Shown here: positions 53,089 through 63,975 of the stretch, piece by piece
Layout of the letters: each line of letters starts with the position of its first letter
Numbering within the stretch: position 1 is the stretch's first letter
NCBI GenBank assembly: GCA_001464615.1
Contig: LNFI01000030.1
Coordinates: forward strand, 29,193-93,192
Origin: Sphingomonadales bacterium Ga0077557
GTDB lineage: Bacteria; Pseudomonadota; Alphaproteobacteria; Sphingomonadales; Sphingomonadaceae
DNA length: 64,000 nucleotides
Direction: 5' to 3'
Program-made: the position numbers and the translations under genes
The notes under the pieces: generated by a model
The model's database searches: none
What the model was told of the DNA's origin: nothing
Seen by the model: the letters and a program-made list of their open reading frames with translations, nothing else

Positions 53089-53155
53089 CGAAAGCGCTTG
53101 TGCCTTCAGCCTGGGGTGACACTAATGCCGTCTATCGTTGATGGTGGAGACAGTC

Positions 53156-55099
53156 ATGGATCGTAAATTTGTTGGGTTGGCCATGATGGCGGCGCTTGTC
53201 GTCGCGCCTGCCGCCGCACAACAGGCGATTACGCCAGCCTTTATCGCCAATGATGTGCCGACCAATTTCACGCCCCCCATCACCGCCAATGATTATGTCC
53301 GGCGCGAAGCCATGGTGCCGATGCGCGATGGCACGAAGCTATTCACCGTTATCCTGATCCCCAAGGGCGTCAGCAACGCGCCGATCGTGCTGACGCGCAC
53401 CCCCTACAACGCCACCGCGCGGGCAGGCCGGATGGATAGCCCGAACCTGCTCTCTACGCTGCCGCTGTCGGACGAACCGTTCGTCAACAACGGCTATATT
53501 CGCGTCTATCAGGACGTGCGCGGCAAATATAAATCGGAAGGCGATTACATCGTCACCCGGCCCGTGATCGGCGCGCTCAACCCCACCAAGGTCGATCACG
53601 TTACCGATGGCTATGACACGATCGATTGGCTGGTGAACAAGACCAATCTGCCCGAATCCAATGGCAAGGTCGGCATGATCGGTTCGTCCTATGAAGGCTT
53701 TACCGTCGTCATGGCGCTGCTCGCGCCGCATCCCGCGCTAAAGGTTGCCGCCCCCGAAAGCCCGATGATCGATGGCTGGATGGGCGATGACTGGTTCCAT
53801 TACGGTGCCTTCCGCCTCGCCAATATCGGCTGGATCGCCTCGCAGACCGGCTACAAGGGCAAGGGGCAGGACCCGGCCACCGGCATTTACGATAATTATG
53901 AAGAGTTTCGTCGGCTCGGCGGGGCAGCGGAATGGGCGGTTGCGTCGGGCTTTGATCAGTTACCGGCCTGGCAGAAAATGGTCGCGCACCCGGCCTATGA
54001 CGACTTCTGGCAGGGGCAAGCGCTCGACAAGTTGCTCGCGGCCAATCCGTCGAACATCCCGACAATTTGGGAACAGGGTCTGTGGGACCAGGAGGATATC
54101 TATGGCGCGATCACTGCCTGGGAAGCGCTGAAGGCCAAGGGCAAGATCGGCAATAACTTCCTCGTCATGGGCCCCTGGCGGCACAGCCAGATCAACCGCG
54201 AGGGCAGGGAGCTTGGTCCCTTCAAATGGAATGGCGACACCGCCGCGCAATTTCGTGAAGAGATGGTGCTGCCGCTGTTCAACCAATATCTGAAGGATGG
54301 TCCGGCGGTGTCGCTGCCGGCCGCCGCTATCTACAATACGGGGGAGAATCACTGGGATCATTTCGCCACCTGGCCGCTCGCCTGTGAAAGCGGCTGCGCG
54401 GCACCGCTGACGCCGATTTATCTGCAGGCGTCGGGTGGGCTTGGCTTCGACAAGGCGGCAGTGGGCGAAGACAGCTATGTCTCCGATCCCGATAAGCCCG
54501 TGCCGCATCTGCCCCGCCCGGTGAATTTCGACGATGGCCGCTGGCCCGATTGGCTCGTCCAGGACCAGCGCAGCGCCGATGGCCGACCCGATGTGATGAC
54601 CTATCAGACGCCGGTGCTGACCAAGCCGGTGCGCGTCTCCGGCGCACCAATCGCCGATATCGTCGCCAAAACGACGGGCACCGACGGTGATTTCGTGGTG
54701 AAGGTGATCGACGTCTATCCAGACGAAGTTCCGGGCAACGCGAAAATGGGCGGCTACCAGTTTGCCATCTCGCTCGATATTTTCCGGGGCCGATACCGTG
54801 ACAGCTTCGCCAAGCCGAGCGCCATCCCGGCGGGCAAGGTCCAGCGCTACAAATTCCGCCTGCCGACGGTCAATCATGTCTTCCAGCCGGGCCACCGGAT
54901 CATGGTGCAGGTGCAGTCGTCGCTGTTCCCGCTTTATGATCGCAACCCGCAGAAATATGTCCCCAATATCTTCCTCGCCAAAAAGGCGGATTACCAAAAG
55001 GCGACGATTACGCTGGAGCGCGGCGGGGCGATGCCGAGCGCGGTGTGGCTGCCGGTGGTGCCGGTCGATCAGTCGGGCGCGATGGCGCTGAAGCGATAA
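53156..55099 (+). CDS. CocE/NonD-family hydrolase (X-Pro dipeptidyl-peptidase S15 type)
   Basis: A 647-residue exported hydrolase with signal MDRKFVGLAMMAALVVAPAAAQQ. The nucleophile Ser is in GSSYEGF, a likely Asp in GLWDQEDIYG and the His in GPWRHSQ, matching alpha-amino-acid ester hydrolase and glutaryl acylase relatives. A C-terminal jelly-roll domain (GDFVVKVIDVYPDEV, HRIMVQVQSSLFPL) completes the family layout. ATG 53156 has GGAGA upstream and is chosen over 53138. Likely acts on ester or amide bonds of short acyl amino acids; substrate unproven. Confidence 0.85.
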   Translation: MDRKFVGLAMMAALVVAPAAAQQAITPAFIANDVPTNFTPPITANDYVRREAMVPMRDGTKLFTVILIPKGVSNAPIVLTRTPYNATARAGRMDSPNLLSTLPLSDEPFVNNGYIRVYQDVRGKYKSEGDYIVTRPVIGALNPTKVDHVTDGYDTIDWLVNKTNLPESNGKVGMIGSSYEGFTVVMALLAPHPALKVAAPESPMIDGWMGDDWFHYGAFRLANIGWIASQTGYKGKGQDPATGIYDNYEEFRRLGGAAEWAVASGFDQLPAWQKMVAHPAYDDFWQGQALDKLLAANPSNIPTIWEQGLWDQEDIYGAITAWEALKAKGKIGNNFLVMGPWRHSQINREGRELGPFKWNGDTAAQFREEMVLPLFNQYLKDGPAVSLPAAAIYNTGENHWDHFATWPLACESGCAAPLTPIYLQASGGLGFDKAAVGEDSYVSDPDKPVPHLPRPVNFDDGRWPDWLVQDQRSADGRPDVMTYQTPVLTKPVRVSGAPIADIVAKTTGTDGDFVVKVIDVYPDEVPGNAKMGGYQFAISLDIFRGRYRDSFAKPSAIPAGKVQRYKFRLPTVNHVFQPGHRIMVQVQSSLFPLYDRNPQKYVPNIFLAKKADYQKATITLERGGAMPSAVWLPVVPVDQSGAMALKR

Positions 55100-55110
55100 C
55101 AGCGCGAATG

Positions 55111-55150
55111 AAAAAGGGGCGGCCCATTGCTGGACCGCCCCGATTTCTTT
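55111..55150. terminator. Terminator between the S15 hydrolase gene and rplL
   Basis: GGGGCGGCCC pairs with GGACCGCCCC with one bulged base. A T-rich tail follows on the plus strand, and AAAAA before it gives a TTTTT tail on the minus strand, so it ends both convergent units. Confidence 0.75.
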
Positions 55151-55260
55151 GCTTGGCCCAGCATGGGCAGAGCCCATGCCGTCGGAAGCGGGCGATGCCC
55201 GCACCGGCCGGCCTTGCGGGAGGTGCGCGCAGCTTGCGCTGCGCGTGCCCCCGCTGCGGC

Positions 55261-55641
55261 TTACTTGAGTTCGACGGTCGCGCCAGCTTCTTCAAGCTGC
55301 TTCTTGACCTTCTCGGCCTCGTCCTTCGAAACGCCTTCCTTGACGGCCTTTGGCGCTGATTCAACCAGCGTCTTGGCTTCGGTCAGGCCCAGGCCGGTGA
55401 TCGCGCGGACTTCCTTAATGACGTTGATCTTCTTGCCACCGTCGCCGGTCAGGATCACGTCAAATTCGGTCTGCTCTTCAGCTGCCGGTGCGGCTGCACC
55501 GCCGCCGGCGCCAGGCGCTGCAACCGCAACGGCTGCTGCGGCGGAAACGCCCCACTTTTCTTCAAGCATCTTCGACAGCTCAGCGGCTTCGAGGACGGTC
55601 AGTTCGCTCAGGCTCTCTACGAGCGCGTTCAGGTCTGCCAT
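55261..55641 (-). CDS. rplL: 50S ribosomal protein L7/L12
   Basis: 126 residues: N-terminal dimerisation region [30 protein letters not shown], an Ala/Gly/Pro hinge (residues 36-55) and the factor-binding C-terminal domain [29 protein letters not shown]...VELK. Four or more copies bind L10 in the stalk that recruits elongation factors. Follows rplJ after 75 bases. Confidence 0.97.
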   Translation of the reverse strand: MADLNALVESLSELTVLEAAELSKMLEEKWGVSAAAAVAVAAPGAGGGAAAPAAEEQTEFDVILTGDGGKKINVIKEVRAITGLGLTEAKTLVESAPKAVKEGVSKDEAEKVKKQLEEAGATVELK

Positions 55642-55716
55642 GTGTAGTCTCCAGTTCGGGGTGCCGAAATTCGGCAGGGCCCCATCGTTGTCAGGTCAAA
55701 AAATAAGAGCCCGAAT

Positions 55717-56232
55717 TCAGGCTGCTTCCTTCTCCGCATAGGCAGAAAGAACGCGCGCAAGCTGCGCTGCCGGGGCCTGCGTGATCGTCGCCAGCTTGGT
55801 TGCCGGGGCAACAAGCAGACCGAGGATCTTGGCACGCAGTTCATCCAGCGAGGGCATCGTGGCGAGTGCCTTCACACCATCAACGTCAAGGACGGTCGTG
55901 CCCATTGCCCCACCCACGATTTCGAACTTGTCGTTCGTCTTCGCGAATTCCACGGCCACTTTCGCGGCCGCGACGGGATCAATCGAGGTGGCAAGGCCGA
56001 CTGGCCCGGTGAGCATATCGCCCAGCGAGAGATAGTCGGTGCCATCGAGCGCGATCTTGGCAAGCTTGTTCTTCGAGACCTTGTAGCTCGCACCAGCTTC
56101 ACGCATCTTCGAGCGCAGCACAGAGGACTGTGCGACGGTCATGCCCAGATTGCGGGTGACAACCACCACGCCAACTTCGGCAAAGTTACGGTTCAGCTCG
56201 GCAACGAGTTCGGACTTTTCAGCACGATCCAT
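55717..56232 (-). CDS. rplJ: 50S ribosomal protein L10
   Basis: 171 residues starting [25 protein letters not shown]; the stalk base protein, which also represses its own mRNA. GGAGAA lies before ATG 56232, and the longer frame to 56283 is rejected. C-terminal helices ([14 protein letters not shown]) bind L12 dimers. First gene of rplJL, with a long leader and its own promoter. Confidence 0.96.
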   Translation of the reverse strand: MDRAEKSELVAELNRNFAEVGVVVVTRNLGMTVAQSSVLRSKMREAGASYKVSKNKLAKIALDGTDYLSLGDMLTGPVGLATSIDPVAAAKVAVEFAKTNDKFEIVGGAMGTTVLDVDGVKALATMPSLDELRAKILGLLVAPATKLATITQAPAAQLARVLSAYAEKEAA

Positions 56233-56500
56233 GCCATTCTCCACGTTTTGGGACTGGCCGCATGCGCGACCCGCCCGGTTCAAACCGGACGCAAGGGACT
56301 ATCCCTTACGCCAGGGTGTCCGTTCGATGGGGCATGGGAAACTGATCGCCGAAACGCCAGCAAACCGTCACGGGCACAATGGCTGCGTGAGCGGAAAAAA
56401 TTCCATTCCCCGTCTCGGCAGGAAATTAAGGACGGAGGATTCCGGCCACCTACTGTCTCGGACGGCAACCCGGCTGGCGCGAACGCTGGCCGGGTGATGG
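56233..56500 (-). promoter_or_regulatory. L10 leader: candidate autoregulatory region
   Basis: The long untranslated leader of rplJL in bacteria usually binds L10(L12)4 to repress translation. Here it is about 265 bases and contains a perfect hairpin AAGGGA-TAG-TCCCTT (56307-56293, minus strand) in the position expected for one arm of the L10 leader. A covariance search would be decisive. Confidence 0.5.
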
Positions 56501-56504
56501 CGTG

Positions 56505-56532
56505 CGCATAGCGTCCCCGGCGTGAAAGTCAA
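56505..56532 (-). promoter_or_regulatory. Promoter of rplJL
   Basis: TTGACT (56532-56527) and TATGCG (56510-56505) on the minus strand with a 16-base spacer. The same -35 box occurs before rpoB. The IS1-like element ends 15 bases beyond this -35 box. Confidence 0.6.
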
Positions 56533-56547
56533 TCAGCGCGGCCTCGG

Positions 56548-56569
56548 GGTAGTGTCTCAGTTTGAATTT
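56548..56569 (+). repeat. Left terminal inverted repeat of the IS
   Basis: 22 bases beginning GGTAGTGTCTCAGTTTG; identical in reverse complement to 58983-59004. Confidence 0.95.
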
Positions 56570-56917
56570 CGCAGGGGATAATGGGAGTATATGCCCAGCC
56601 CTCATCCGGCGAGAACATTCTTAGAACGTTTCCAACACGAACCCGGACAACCATATTGGCGATTCGGTCAACAGTTGCCGCTTGACAAAAAATCTAGGAC
56701 CAATAAGGCGGCGCGGCCCCATACTGTTTTTTCTGGCCGCGTCAACTGCATGACATTCGCTTCGTCCCATTTTTATGGTGTCTCGTCGCAGAATGCGTTG
56801 ACCGCTCCGTCAATGTTCCCATATAAAGAACATAATAGGTAGTAAGAACGAAGGCAGAACGGCATATTTCCGATTTGTCAACCGTTCTGCGCCATGTTGA
56901 GAAGAGAGTTTAGAGTC

Positions 56918-57148
56918 ATGCCCATAGGTCCGCAAGGACAGAAACGACCTGCCGACGCTATTGCCAATGCGGTGATGGTGGCGCGGATCGCTACCGGGGA
57001 AATTGAGGAAGTCGGAAAACCGATCGACTCAAAAAATAGGGCCAGCGGTGGGTTGGCCCGATCTGACCGTTTGAAGCCGGACAGGCGGTCGGAGATTGCT
57101 AGGACGGCAGCAAATGCCCGTTGGGCAACTAAGGAAGGTGTAGGATGA
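56918..57148 (+). CDS. IS passenger: small basic protein of the RPADAI...ARW type
   Basis: A 76-residue basic protein starting MPIGPQGQKRPADAI, with a middle MVARIATGEIEEV and an end like SEIARTAANARWA. This form occurs in many proteobacterial IS1-like elements and is of unknown function; the basic Arg/Lys end suggests nucleic-acid binding. GAGAG lies before ATG 56918; an ATG at 56894 would add eight residues. The stop overlaps the next start. Confidence 0.65.
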   Translation: MPIGPQGQKRPADAIANAVMVARIATGEIEEVGKPIDSKNRASGGLARSDRLKPDRRSEIARTAANARWATKEGVG

Positions 57149-57357
57149 CTATCACTGCCATCGACCGCGCCGCCGAGTTGCTCTTCGGCAACGCTGATCG
57201 CTCAGTCGTAAATGTTCGATTTCTGTGCGGCGGTGAGCCGAACGTAATCGCTGAAGAACTAGCGGAAGAGATTGTCGTTGCCGAAGCGCAAATTCGGTCA
57301 GGCCGCGCCCGACAAATCACAAGCGTCGATGCTTATTTGACGGAATTGTGTGCTTGA
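57145..57357 (+). CDS. IS passenger: 70-residue protein of unknown function
   Basis: Starts MTITAIDRAAELLFG with its ATG overlapping the previous stop (ATGA). Acidic and helical (EELAEEIVVAEAQI), with no recognised domain. Its coupling with the basic small protein suggests a two-protein unit, perhaps of toxin-antitoxin or accessory type; there is no direct evidence for that. Confidence 0.5.
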   Translation: MTITAIDRAAELLFGNADRSVVNVRFLCGGEPNVIAEELAEEIVVAEAQIRSGRARQITSVDAYLTELCA

Positions 57358-57395
57358 TGTAGCTCATGGCCCCTTCTCTGGGGCTGTGAGCTACT

Positions 57396-57983
57396 GTGCA
57401 TTTTCGCGATTTATATTTTCAAGTTGCTGGTCAGAACCTCGGTAAGCCCGTTGGATTCGACCTGTTAAAAGATGCCGTGGTCGCAGGCCTTCCGTGGCTT
57501 GAGGAAGTTTGCGTATGGCGTCTCACTCATACGCCGCCGACCAGGCAGGCTAAGTATATACTATTTGACGATAGAACGAGCGCTTACAATGGTGAATACC
57601 TTGTAGCGGATATAAGCTTTTGCTCCGCTCTTGAGGACGAGCCGGAGGAACTGCTTTTTGCGCTAGTTAAGGAATTAATGCACGTATTCGACCCACGAGA
57701 AACCTGGATCGATAATAGAGAAAAGTTCGTCGCTTTCCTTAAGGCTCTTCAAAATACTCCACTTGATGTTGGAAATGCTGTTCTAAATACTGAACATCGG
57801 GCGAAATGGATGGCTCTTTTGGTGCTCTGTCCAAAGCCGCTTCGCGATTCCATTGCGGCTGATATTCGAGAAGGCCGAGCTCTTCGTAGCGAGGTTGCAG
57901 AGAAATTTGGCTTTCCGGGCTGGTTCATTGAAACTGCTCTAGACGATTATTACGATGAGGCTTTGCGCATTTTAACGCAGTGA
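57396..57983 (+). CDS. IS passenger: 195-residue protein with a degenerate zincin-like motif
   Basis: GTG start, 195 residues. The segment ALVKELMHVFDPRE resembles the HExxH helix of ImmA/IrrE-type metalloproteases (HELxHxxD) but the first His is Lys, so activity would be lost if the likeness is real. The C-terminal part (ADIREGRALRSEVAEKFGFPGWFIETAL) resembles IrrE/ImmA tails too. Lower GC than the chromosome. An IS passenger with a role in DNA repair or regulation is conceivable; function unproven. Confidence 0.5.
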   Translation: MHFRDLYFQVAGQNLGKPVGFDLLKDAVVAGLPWLEEVCVWRLTHTPPTRQAKYILFDDRTSAYNGEYLVADISFCSALEDEPEELLFALVKELMHVFDPRETWIDNREKFVAFLKALQNTPLDVGNAVLNTEHRAKWMALLVLCPKPLRDSIAADIREGRALRSEVAEKFGFPGWFIETALDDYYDEALRILTQ

Positions 57984-58022
57984 TGCTTGCATTGCATAAA
58001 AAGTTCAGTATGAATATGGGGC

Positions 58023-58901
58023 ATGAACAAGCTACCCCTCGCCAAGCGCACCCAAATCCTCGCCATGCTATGCGAAGGATCGTCGATGCGGTCGATCAGC
58101 CGCGTTGCCGATGTATCGATCAACACAGTTTCCAAGCTACTGGTTGAGGCAGGCGAGGCTTGCCTAGCGCTGCATGACGAAACGGTTCGCAACGTGAAGG
58201 CGAGCCGTATCCAGTGCGACGAGATTTGGTCGTTCTGCCATGCCAAGCAAAAGAACGTCGCGACTGCGAAGGCCGCACCGGAAGGCGCTGGCGACGTTTG
58301 GACCTGGACGGCAATTGACGCTGATACCAAGCTGATCGTGTCCTACTATGTCGGTGATCGTTCGGGCGAAAGCGCGATGGTGCTAATGGACGATCTGCGC
58401 GCCCGCCTCGCTAACCGGGTCCAACTTACCACTGATGGACACAAGGCATATTTGGACGCCGTAGAGGGCGCTTTCGGGGCCGATGTGGACTATGCGCAGC
58501 TTGTGAAGCTGTATGGTCCCACGATCACCGCACCGGGCCGCTACAGCCCCGCAGAGTGCATAGGAGCTAAGAAGGTCCGCGTTATGGGCAGCCCTGACAT
58601 CGGGGCCGTGTCCACGTCCTATGTCGAGCGCCAGAACCTCACGATGCGCATGTCCATGCGTCGGTTCACCAGATTGACCAATGCCTTCTCAAAGAAGTTC
58701 GATAATCACGTCCACGCGCTATCGCTGTATTTCGTGTTCTACAATTTCTGCCGTATCCATAAGACGCTTCGCATGTCGCCAGCGATGGCCGCAGGCGTTA
58801 CCGATCGGCTATGGTCGCTTGAGGACGTACTGGCGCGGATCGACGCGGATGCACCTGTGCCTGCCAAGCGCGGACCTTATAAGAAGCGCGGCGAGGGTTG
58901 A
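58023..58901 (+). CDS. IS1-family-like DDE transposase
   Basis: A 292-residue transposase. An N-terminal HTH (RSISRVADVSINTVSKLLVEAG) precedes a DDE domain: first Asp in CDEIWSFCHAKQKNV, second in LTTDGHKAYL, and Glu in YVERQNLTMRMSMRRFTRLTNAFSKK. These match the IS1 superfamily core. It ends 81 bases from the right inverted repeat, as expected. The frame is intact, so the element may still be mobile. Confidence 0.88.
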   Translation: MNKLPLAKRTQILAMLCEGSSMRSISRVADVSINTVSKLLVEAGEACLALHDETVRNVKASRIQCDEIWSFCHAKQKNVATAKAAPEGAGDVWTWTAIDADTKLIVSYYVGDRSGESAMVLMDDLRARLANRVQLTTDGHKAYLDAVEGAFGADVDYAQLVKLYGPTITAPGRYSPAECIGAKKVRVMGSPDIGAVSTSYVERQNLTMRMSMRRFTRLTNAFSKKFDNHVHALSLYFVFYNFCRIHKTLRMSPAMAAGVTDRLWSLEDVLARIDADAPVPAKRGPYKKRGEG

Positions 58902-58982
58902 CACTCGCCGCGCTCGGCCCGCTGGCCCCCTGCTTGCAAAGCAGCGCCTGGAACCGATGACTGCCTAGCGCGAATCGATGCT

Positions 58983-59004
58983 AAATTCAAACTGAGACAC
59001 TACC
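58983..59004 (-). repeat. Right terminal inverted repeat of the IS
   Basis: 22 bases, the exact reverse complement of the left end at 56548-56569. The transposase stop is 81 bases inside. Confidence 0.95.
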
Positions 59005-59143
59005 GGCCTCGGCGATGGGCAGGCCATCTGCAAGCCTGTGACTATAGGCGTGCGTTGCCGATGCCGTTAAGCACCTTGGCTATCGAAACGATGGCCTAAT
59101 TGGTGACAACTCAGGTGCAGGCCGGGAAACAGGATCAAGATCG

Positions 59144-60809
<1,666 letters not shown>

Positions 60810-60996
60810 GCGACGCGCTGATTGGGTTATCTTCGCATGGGTGCCGGGCCCAAACCGCTAAGCAAAATAGGCAAACCGGTTTAATCATGCGATAAGCGAC
60901 TAATTCGACGATCGTGCGTTTGAAGAGTCTACCGAACGCGCGGTACCGGGGCTGGCTTTCAAACCGCGAGCCTCCGGCCCCTTGAAAGGGGCTGTA

Positions 60997-62016
60997 TTGT
61001 TCAAGAATGATCCTAGTCGATTTGAAGCGGCAGATGGTCTGGCGGCGGCGCTGATCGCGTCATCTGATGTGCCCTTGCTGTTGCTTGACGGTAATCTGGT
61101 GGTCGTGGCCGCCAGCAGATCTTTTTGTGCCATTTATGACGTCGATCCTGCCACGGTGTCAGGCTGCGATCTGGCCAAAATCGGTGCCGGGGAATGGGCT
61201 TTGCCGCAGTTGCGGGCGCTGCTCCGGGCAACCGCATCCGGCAATGCCGCGATCGACGGCTATGAAATGGAATTGGCGAAGCCCGATGCCGAGACCCGAA
61301 AACTGGTGCTCACCGCGCGTCGGCTCGATTATGGCGGTGACGATAGCGTCCACCTGACGCTGTCGATCGCCGATGTTACCGCGATCCGGCTGGCGTTGAA
61401 GGCAAAGGACGATCTGGTCCGGGAAAAGGCCGTGCTGTTGCAGGAATTGCAGCACCGCGTCGCCAACAGCTTGCAGATCGTCGCCAGCGTTTTGTTGTTG
61501 AGCGCGCGCCGGGTGCAATCCGAAGAAACGCGGGTTCATCTGCGCGATGCGCATCAGCGCGTGATGTCGGTGGCTGCGGTCCAGCGACAGCTTGCCGTGA
61601 CGACATTGGGCGATGTCAAAATTGCCAATTATATGCGCGATCTCTGCGACAGCCTGGGCGCGTCGATGATCCGTGATCATGATCAGATATCGATTGTCGT
61701 CACGGTCGACGACAGCACGGCAACCGCCGATGTATCGGTCAGCCTGGGCTTGATCGTGACCGAACTGGTCATCAATGCGCTGAAGCACGCCTTCCCCAGC
61801 CATCGACGCGGCATCATCAACGTCAGCTTTGAAACGACCGGGGATAGCTGGGTGTTGTCGGTGGGCGATGACGGCGTCGGCGTGCCCACCGGAGAAAACG
61901 CGCCAAAGCCGGGGCTGGGCACCAGCATCATCGAAGCCCTGGCCAATCAGCTGCGCGCCAAGGTGGAAATGGCCGATTTGAACCCGGGCACTCGGGTATC
62001 AATCGTTCACGCCTGA
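60997..62016 (+). CDS. PAS-containing HisKA_2/HWE-type sensor kinase
   Basis: A 339-residue soluble kinase. Residues about 18-130 form a PAS-like domain (LLLLDGNLVVVAASRSFCAIYDVDP). The dimerisation helix has the putative phosphorylated His in LLQELQHRVANSLQIV, typical of the HisKA_2 family linked to light, blue-light and general stress responses. The ATPase has NALKHAFP and GDDGVGVP. Start TTG 60997 with AAAGGGG before it; TTG 60982 is an alternative. It lies downstream of LPOR, so a light link is a guess only. Confidence 0.8.
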   Translation: MFKNDPSRFEAADGLAAALIASSDVPLLLLDGNLVVVAASRSFCAIYDVDPATVSGCDLAKIGAGEWALPQLRALLRATASGNAAIDGYEMELAKPDAETRKLVLTARRLDYGGDDSVHLTLSIADVTAIRLALKAKDDLVREKAVLLQELQHRVANSLQIVASVLLLSARRVQSEETRVHLRDAHQRVMSVAAVQRQLAVTTLGDVKIANYMRDLCDSLGASMIRDHDQISIVVTVDDSTATADVSVSLGLIVTELVINALKHAFPSHRRGIINVSFETTGDSWVLSVGDDGVGVPTGENAPKPGLGTSIIEALANQLRAKVEMADLNPGTRVSIVHA

Positions 62017-62056
62017 GGTCTGTCTTACGCGCAGACCGGGATGCATCGCTCAAAGA

Positions 62057-62085
62057 AAAAGGGCCGGGGATGAGCCCGGCCCTTG
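62057..62085 (-). terminator. rplA terminator
   Basis: On the minus strand GGGCCGGG and CCCGGCCC form a hairpin followed by TTTTTC, 30 bases after the rplA stop. Confidence 0.85.
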
Positions 62086-62114
62086 ATCTTAACTAGCGTC
62101 GATCGGTGCGCCGA

Positions 62115-62813
62115 TCAGGCCCCGGCGACTTCCGCCACATCGACCTTCACGCCCGCGCCCATCGTCGAGCTGACGGCGATCTTGCGGACGTACTTGCCCT
62201 TGGCGCCGGTTGGCTTGGCCTTGACCACTGCATCGACCAGCGCGTCGAAGTTGCGGCGCAGGTCTTCCTGGGTGAAGCTCGCCTTGCCAAGGCCGGCATG
62301 GATGATGCCCGCCTTTTCGACGCGATATTCGATCTGGCCGCCCTTGGCTGCCTTCACGGCTTCGGCGACGTTCATCGTCACGGTGCCCAGCTTCGGGTTC
62401 GGCATCAGGCCCTTGGGACCCAGCACCTTACCGAGGCGACCAACAACGCCCATCATGTCCGGGGTCGCGATGCAGCGATCGAAGTCGATGGTGCCGCCCT
62501 GAACGAGCTCCATCAGGTCTTCGGCGCCAACAACGTCTGCACCGGCTTCGCGGGCTTCATCGGCCTTGGCACCCTTGGCGAACACGCCAACGCGGACGGT
62601 TTTGCCGGTGCCTGCGGGCAGGGTGACGACGCCGCGGACCATCTGGTCGGCGTGGCGCGGATCGACGCCCAGGTTCAGCGCGACTTCGATTGTCTCGTCG
62701 AACTTCGACGTTGCATTGGCCTTGGCCAGCGCAATCGCTTCGTTGATGCCGTACAGCTTCTCGCGGTCAACCGCTTGGCTGAGGGTCTTTGCCTTCTTGG
62801 TCAGCTTTGCCAT
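62115..62813 (-). CDS. rplA: 50S ribosomal protein L1
   Basis: 232 residues: the L1 stalk protein of the large subunit. Contains [24 protein letters not shown] and [23 protein letters not shown], both conserved. Follows rplK after 4 bases. Confidence 0.97.
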   Translation of the reverse strand: MAKLTKKAKTLSQAVDREKLYGINEAIALAKANATSKFDETIEVALNLGVDPRHADQMVRGVVTLPAGTGKTVRVGVFAKGAKADEAREAGADVVGAEDLMELVQGGTIDFDRCIATPDMMGVVGRLGKVLGPKGLMPNPKLGTVTMNVAEAVKAAKGGQIEYRVEKAGIIHAGLGKASFTQEDLRRNFDALVDAVVKAKPTGAKGKYVRKIAVSSTMGAGVKVDVAEVAGA

Positions 62814-62817
62814 GATC

Positions 62818-63249
62818 TCAGCCCTCCACCACGTCGAGGCCCATTGCGCGGGCGCTGCCTTCGATGATGCGGGTCGCCGCTTCGATATCGTTGGCGTTCA
62901 GGTCCTTCATCTTGGTCTGCGCGATCTCGGTCAGCTTTGACCGGGCGATCTTGCCCGCAGAAACCTTGCCCGGCTCCTTGGAACCCGACTTCAGGCCAGC
63001 GGCCTTCTTGATCAGGAACGATGCCGGCGGCGTCTTCGTTTCGAACGAAAAGCTGCGATCGGCATAAACGGTAATGACGGTCGGGATCGGCATGCCGACT
63101 TCCTCGCTGCCCGTCGCCGCGTTGAACGCCTTGCAGAATTCCATGATGTTCACGCCGCGCTGACCCAGTGCGGGGCCGATCGGCGGGGAGGGGTTGGCCT
63201 TGCCTGCAGGCACCTGCAGCTTGATATAGCCGGTAATCTTTTTTGCCAT
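62818..63249 (-). CDS. rplK: 50S ribosomal protein L11
   Basis: 143 residues. [43 protein letters not shown] is the conserved N-terminal domain; the C-terminal rRNA-binding part ends [13 protein letters not shown]. Together with rplA it forms a two-gene unit, cut off from nusG (usual neighbour) by a plus-strand gene. Confidence 0.97.
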   Translation of the reverse strand: MAKKITGYIKLQVPAGKANPSPPIGPALGQRGVNIMEFCKAFNAATGSEEVGMPIPTVITVYADRSFSFETKTPPASFLIKKAAGLKSGSKEPGKVSAGKIARSKLTEIAQTKMKDLNANDIEAATRIIEGSARAMGLDVVEG

Positions 63250-63609
63250 GTCTCACTCTTTATTTGGGCTGAGAGCGCAAAAGCGCCCCGCCTGGTTCAA
63301 GTTTAGCGGTCCAAGCGGCGAGCCAACGGCCTGCCTCCCGCAAAGTTTCCGACGATGTACCGTTGGAGTATGGCGCGCTTAGCCGATCCGGTGGCACGAT
63401 GCAAATGGCGCGGCGCGGGACGCGCGATCAATCGAATCCAGATCAATTCCCGCGCTCTGCTGCAGCTACCAGAGCTTGTTGCGGGCACAGTCGAGATAAA
63501 GTCATTTTGGCGCACTCCTAAAGTAAAGCCGATTTTGAGATAGTGAAAATGATGACTTTGCGATGATCGGTAAGATCGGTAGCCTCGGCAATCAGGGCGG
63601 AGGCGAATC
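63250..63609. other. Intergenic region upstream of rplK
   Basis: 360 bases between divergent rplK and the SIR2-like frame. It should hold the rplKA promoter, but no box as clear as those before rpoB and rplJ was found. The short frames in it have no support. GGAGG near 63599 belongs to the next gene. Confidence 0.45.
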
Positions 63610-63975
63610 ATGGTTCAAACCAGCGACGAAAGAAATGCACCGTCGATCGACATGCTCGACGAACATGGCCGCACTCTCTTTTTTGAAATGCTGCTCAACG
63701 ATCGTCGCCCCGTTGCGATCGTTGGATCGGGCATGTCGATCGTTTATGGCGGAGTTACTTGGTACGAGTCGGTCAAACTTGCGTTGGACTATGCGGTTGA
63801 GCGGATCAAGGCTTGTCAGGAGGTACCGCAATTCTCTGCTAAGCGTGCCGAGATGGAGCGCGATCGGGTTGCGCTCAGCACATTTCATGAGGACAACGCA
63901 CTTGGTCTGAGCCCCGACGATCCTCCACCTATGAGTAGAGCCGGAGGCCCTGTTGATGCCCTTGCGTGGGCGTGA
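63610..63975 (+). CDS. SIR2-like N-terminal fragment
   Basis: A 121-residue frame starting six bases after GGAGG. Residues about 32-57 (RRPVAIVGSGMSIVYGGVTWYESVK) match the NAD-binding start of SIR2-like domains found in several phage-defence proteins (GSG-S motif). The frame stops at 63975, far short of a full SIR2 domain (about 250 residues), so it is truncated, frameshifted, or a short form. The window ends 25 bases later, so the continuation cannot be seen. Confidence 0.5.
   Translation: MVQTSDERNAPSIDMLDEHGRTLFFEMLLNDRRPVAIVGSGMSIVYGGVTWYESVKLALDYAVERIKACQEVPQFSAKRAEMERDRVALSTFHEDNALGLSPDDPPPMSRAGGPVDALAWA

Larger units (their letters stand above)
56548..59004 (+). mobile_element. IS1-like insertion sequence with three passenger genes
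   Basis: A 2457-base element. Its 22-base terminal inverted repeats (56548-56569 and 58983-59004) begin GGTAGTGTCTCAG and are identical, and it is flanked by an 8-base direct duplication. It encodes, on the plus strand, two coupled small proteins, a 195-residue protein and a DDE transposase. The left 345 bases (56573-56917) hold no gene I can support but have a GCAGAACGG/CCGTTCTGC hairpin at 56854-56890, which may limit outside transcription. Confidence 0.92.
56540..59012. repeat. 8-base target site duplication GGCCTCGG flanking the IS
   Basis: GGCCTCGG occurs at 56540-56547 and again at 59005-59012, directly outside the inverted repeats. A perfect 8-base duplication fits IS1-type transposition and suggests a recent insertion. 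Confidence 0.92.

Noticed and set aside
56591..56842. 83-residue frame inside the left part of the IS
   Set aside because: No ribosome binding site or family likeness; it ends before the small passenger gene and looks like chance.
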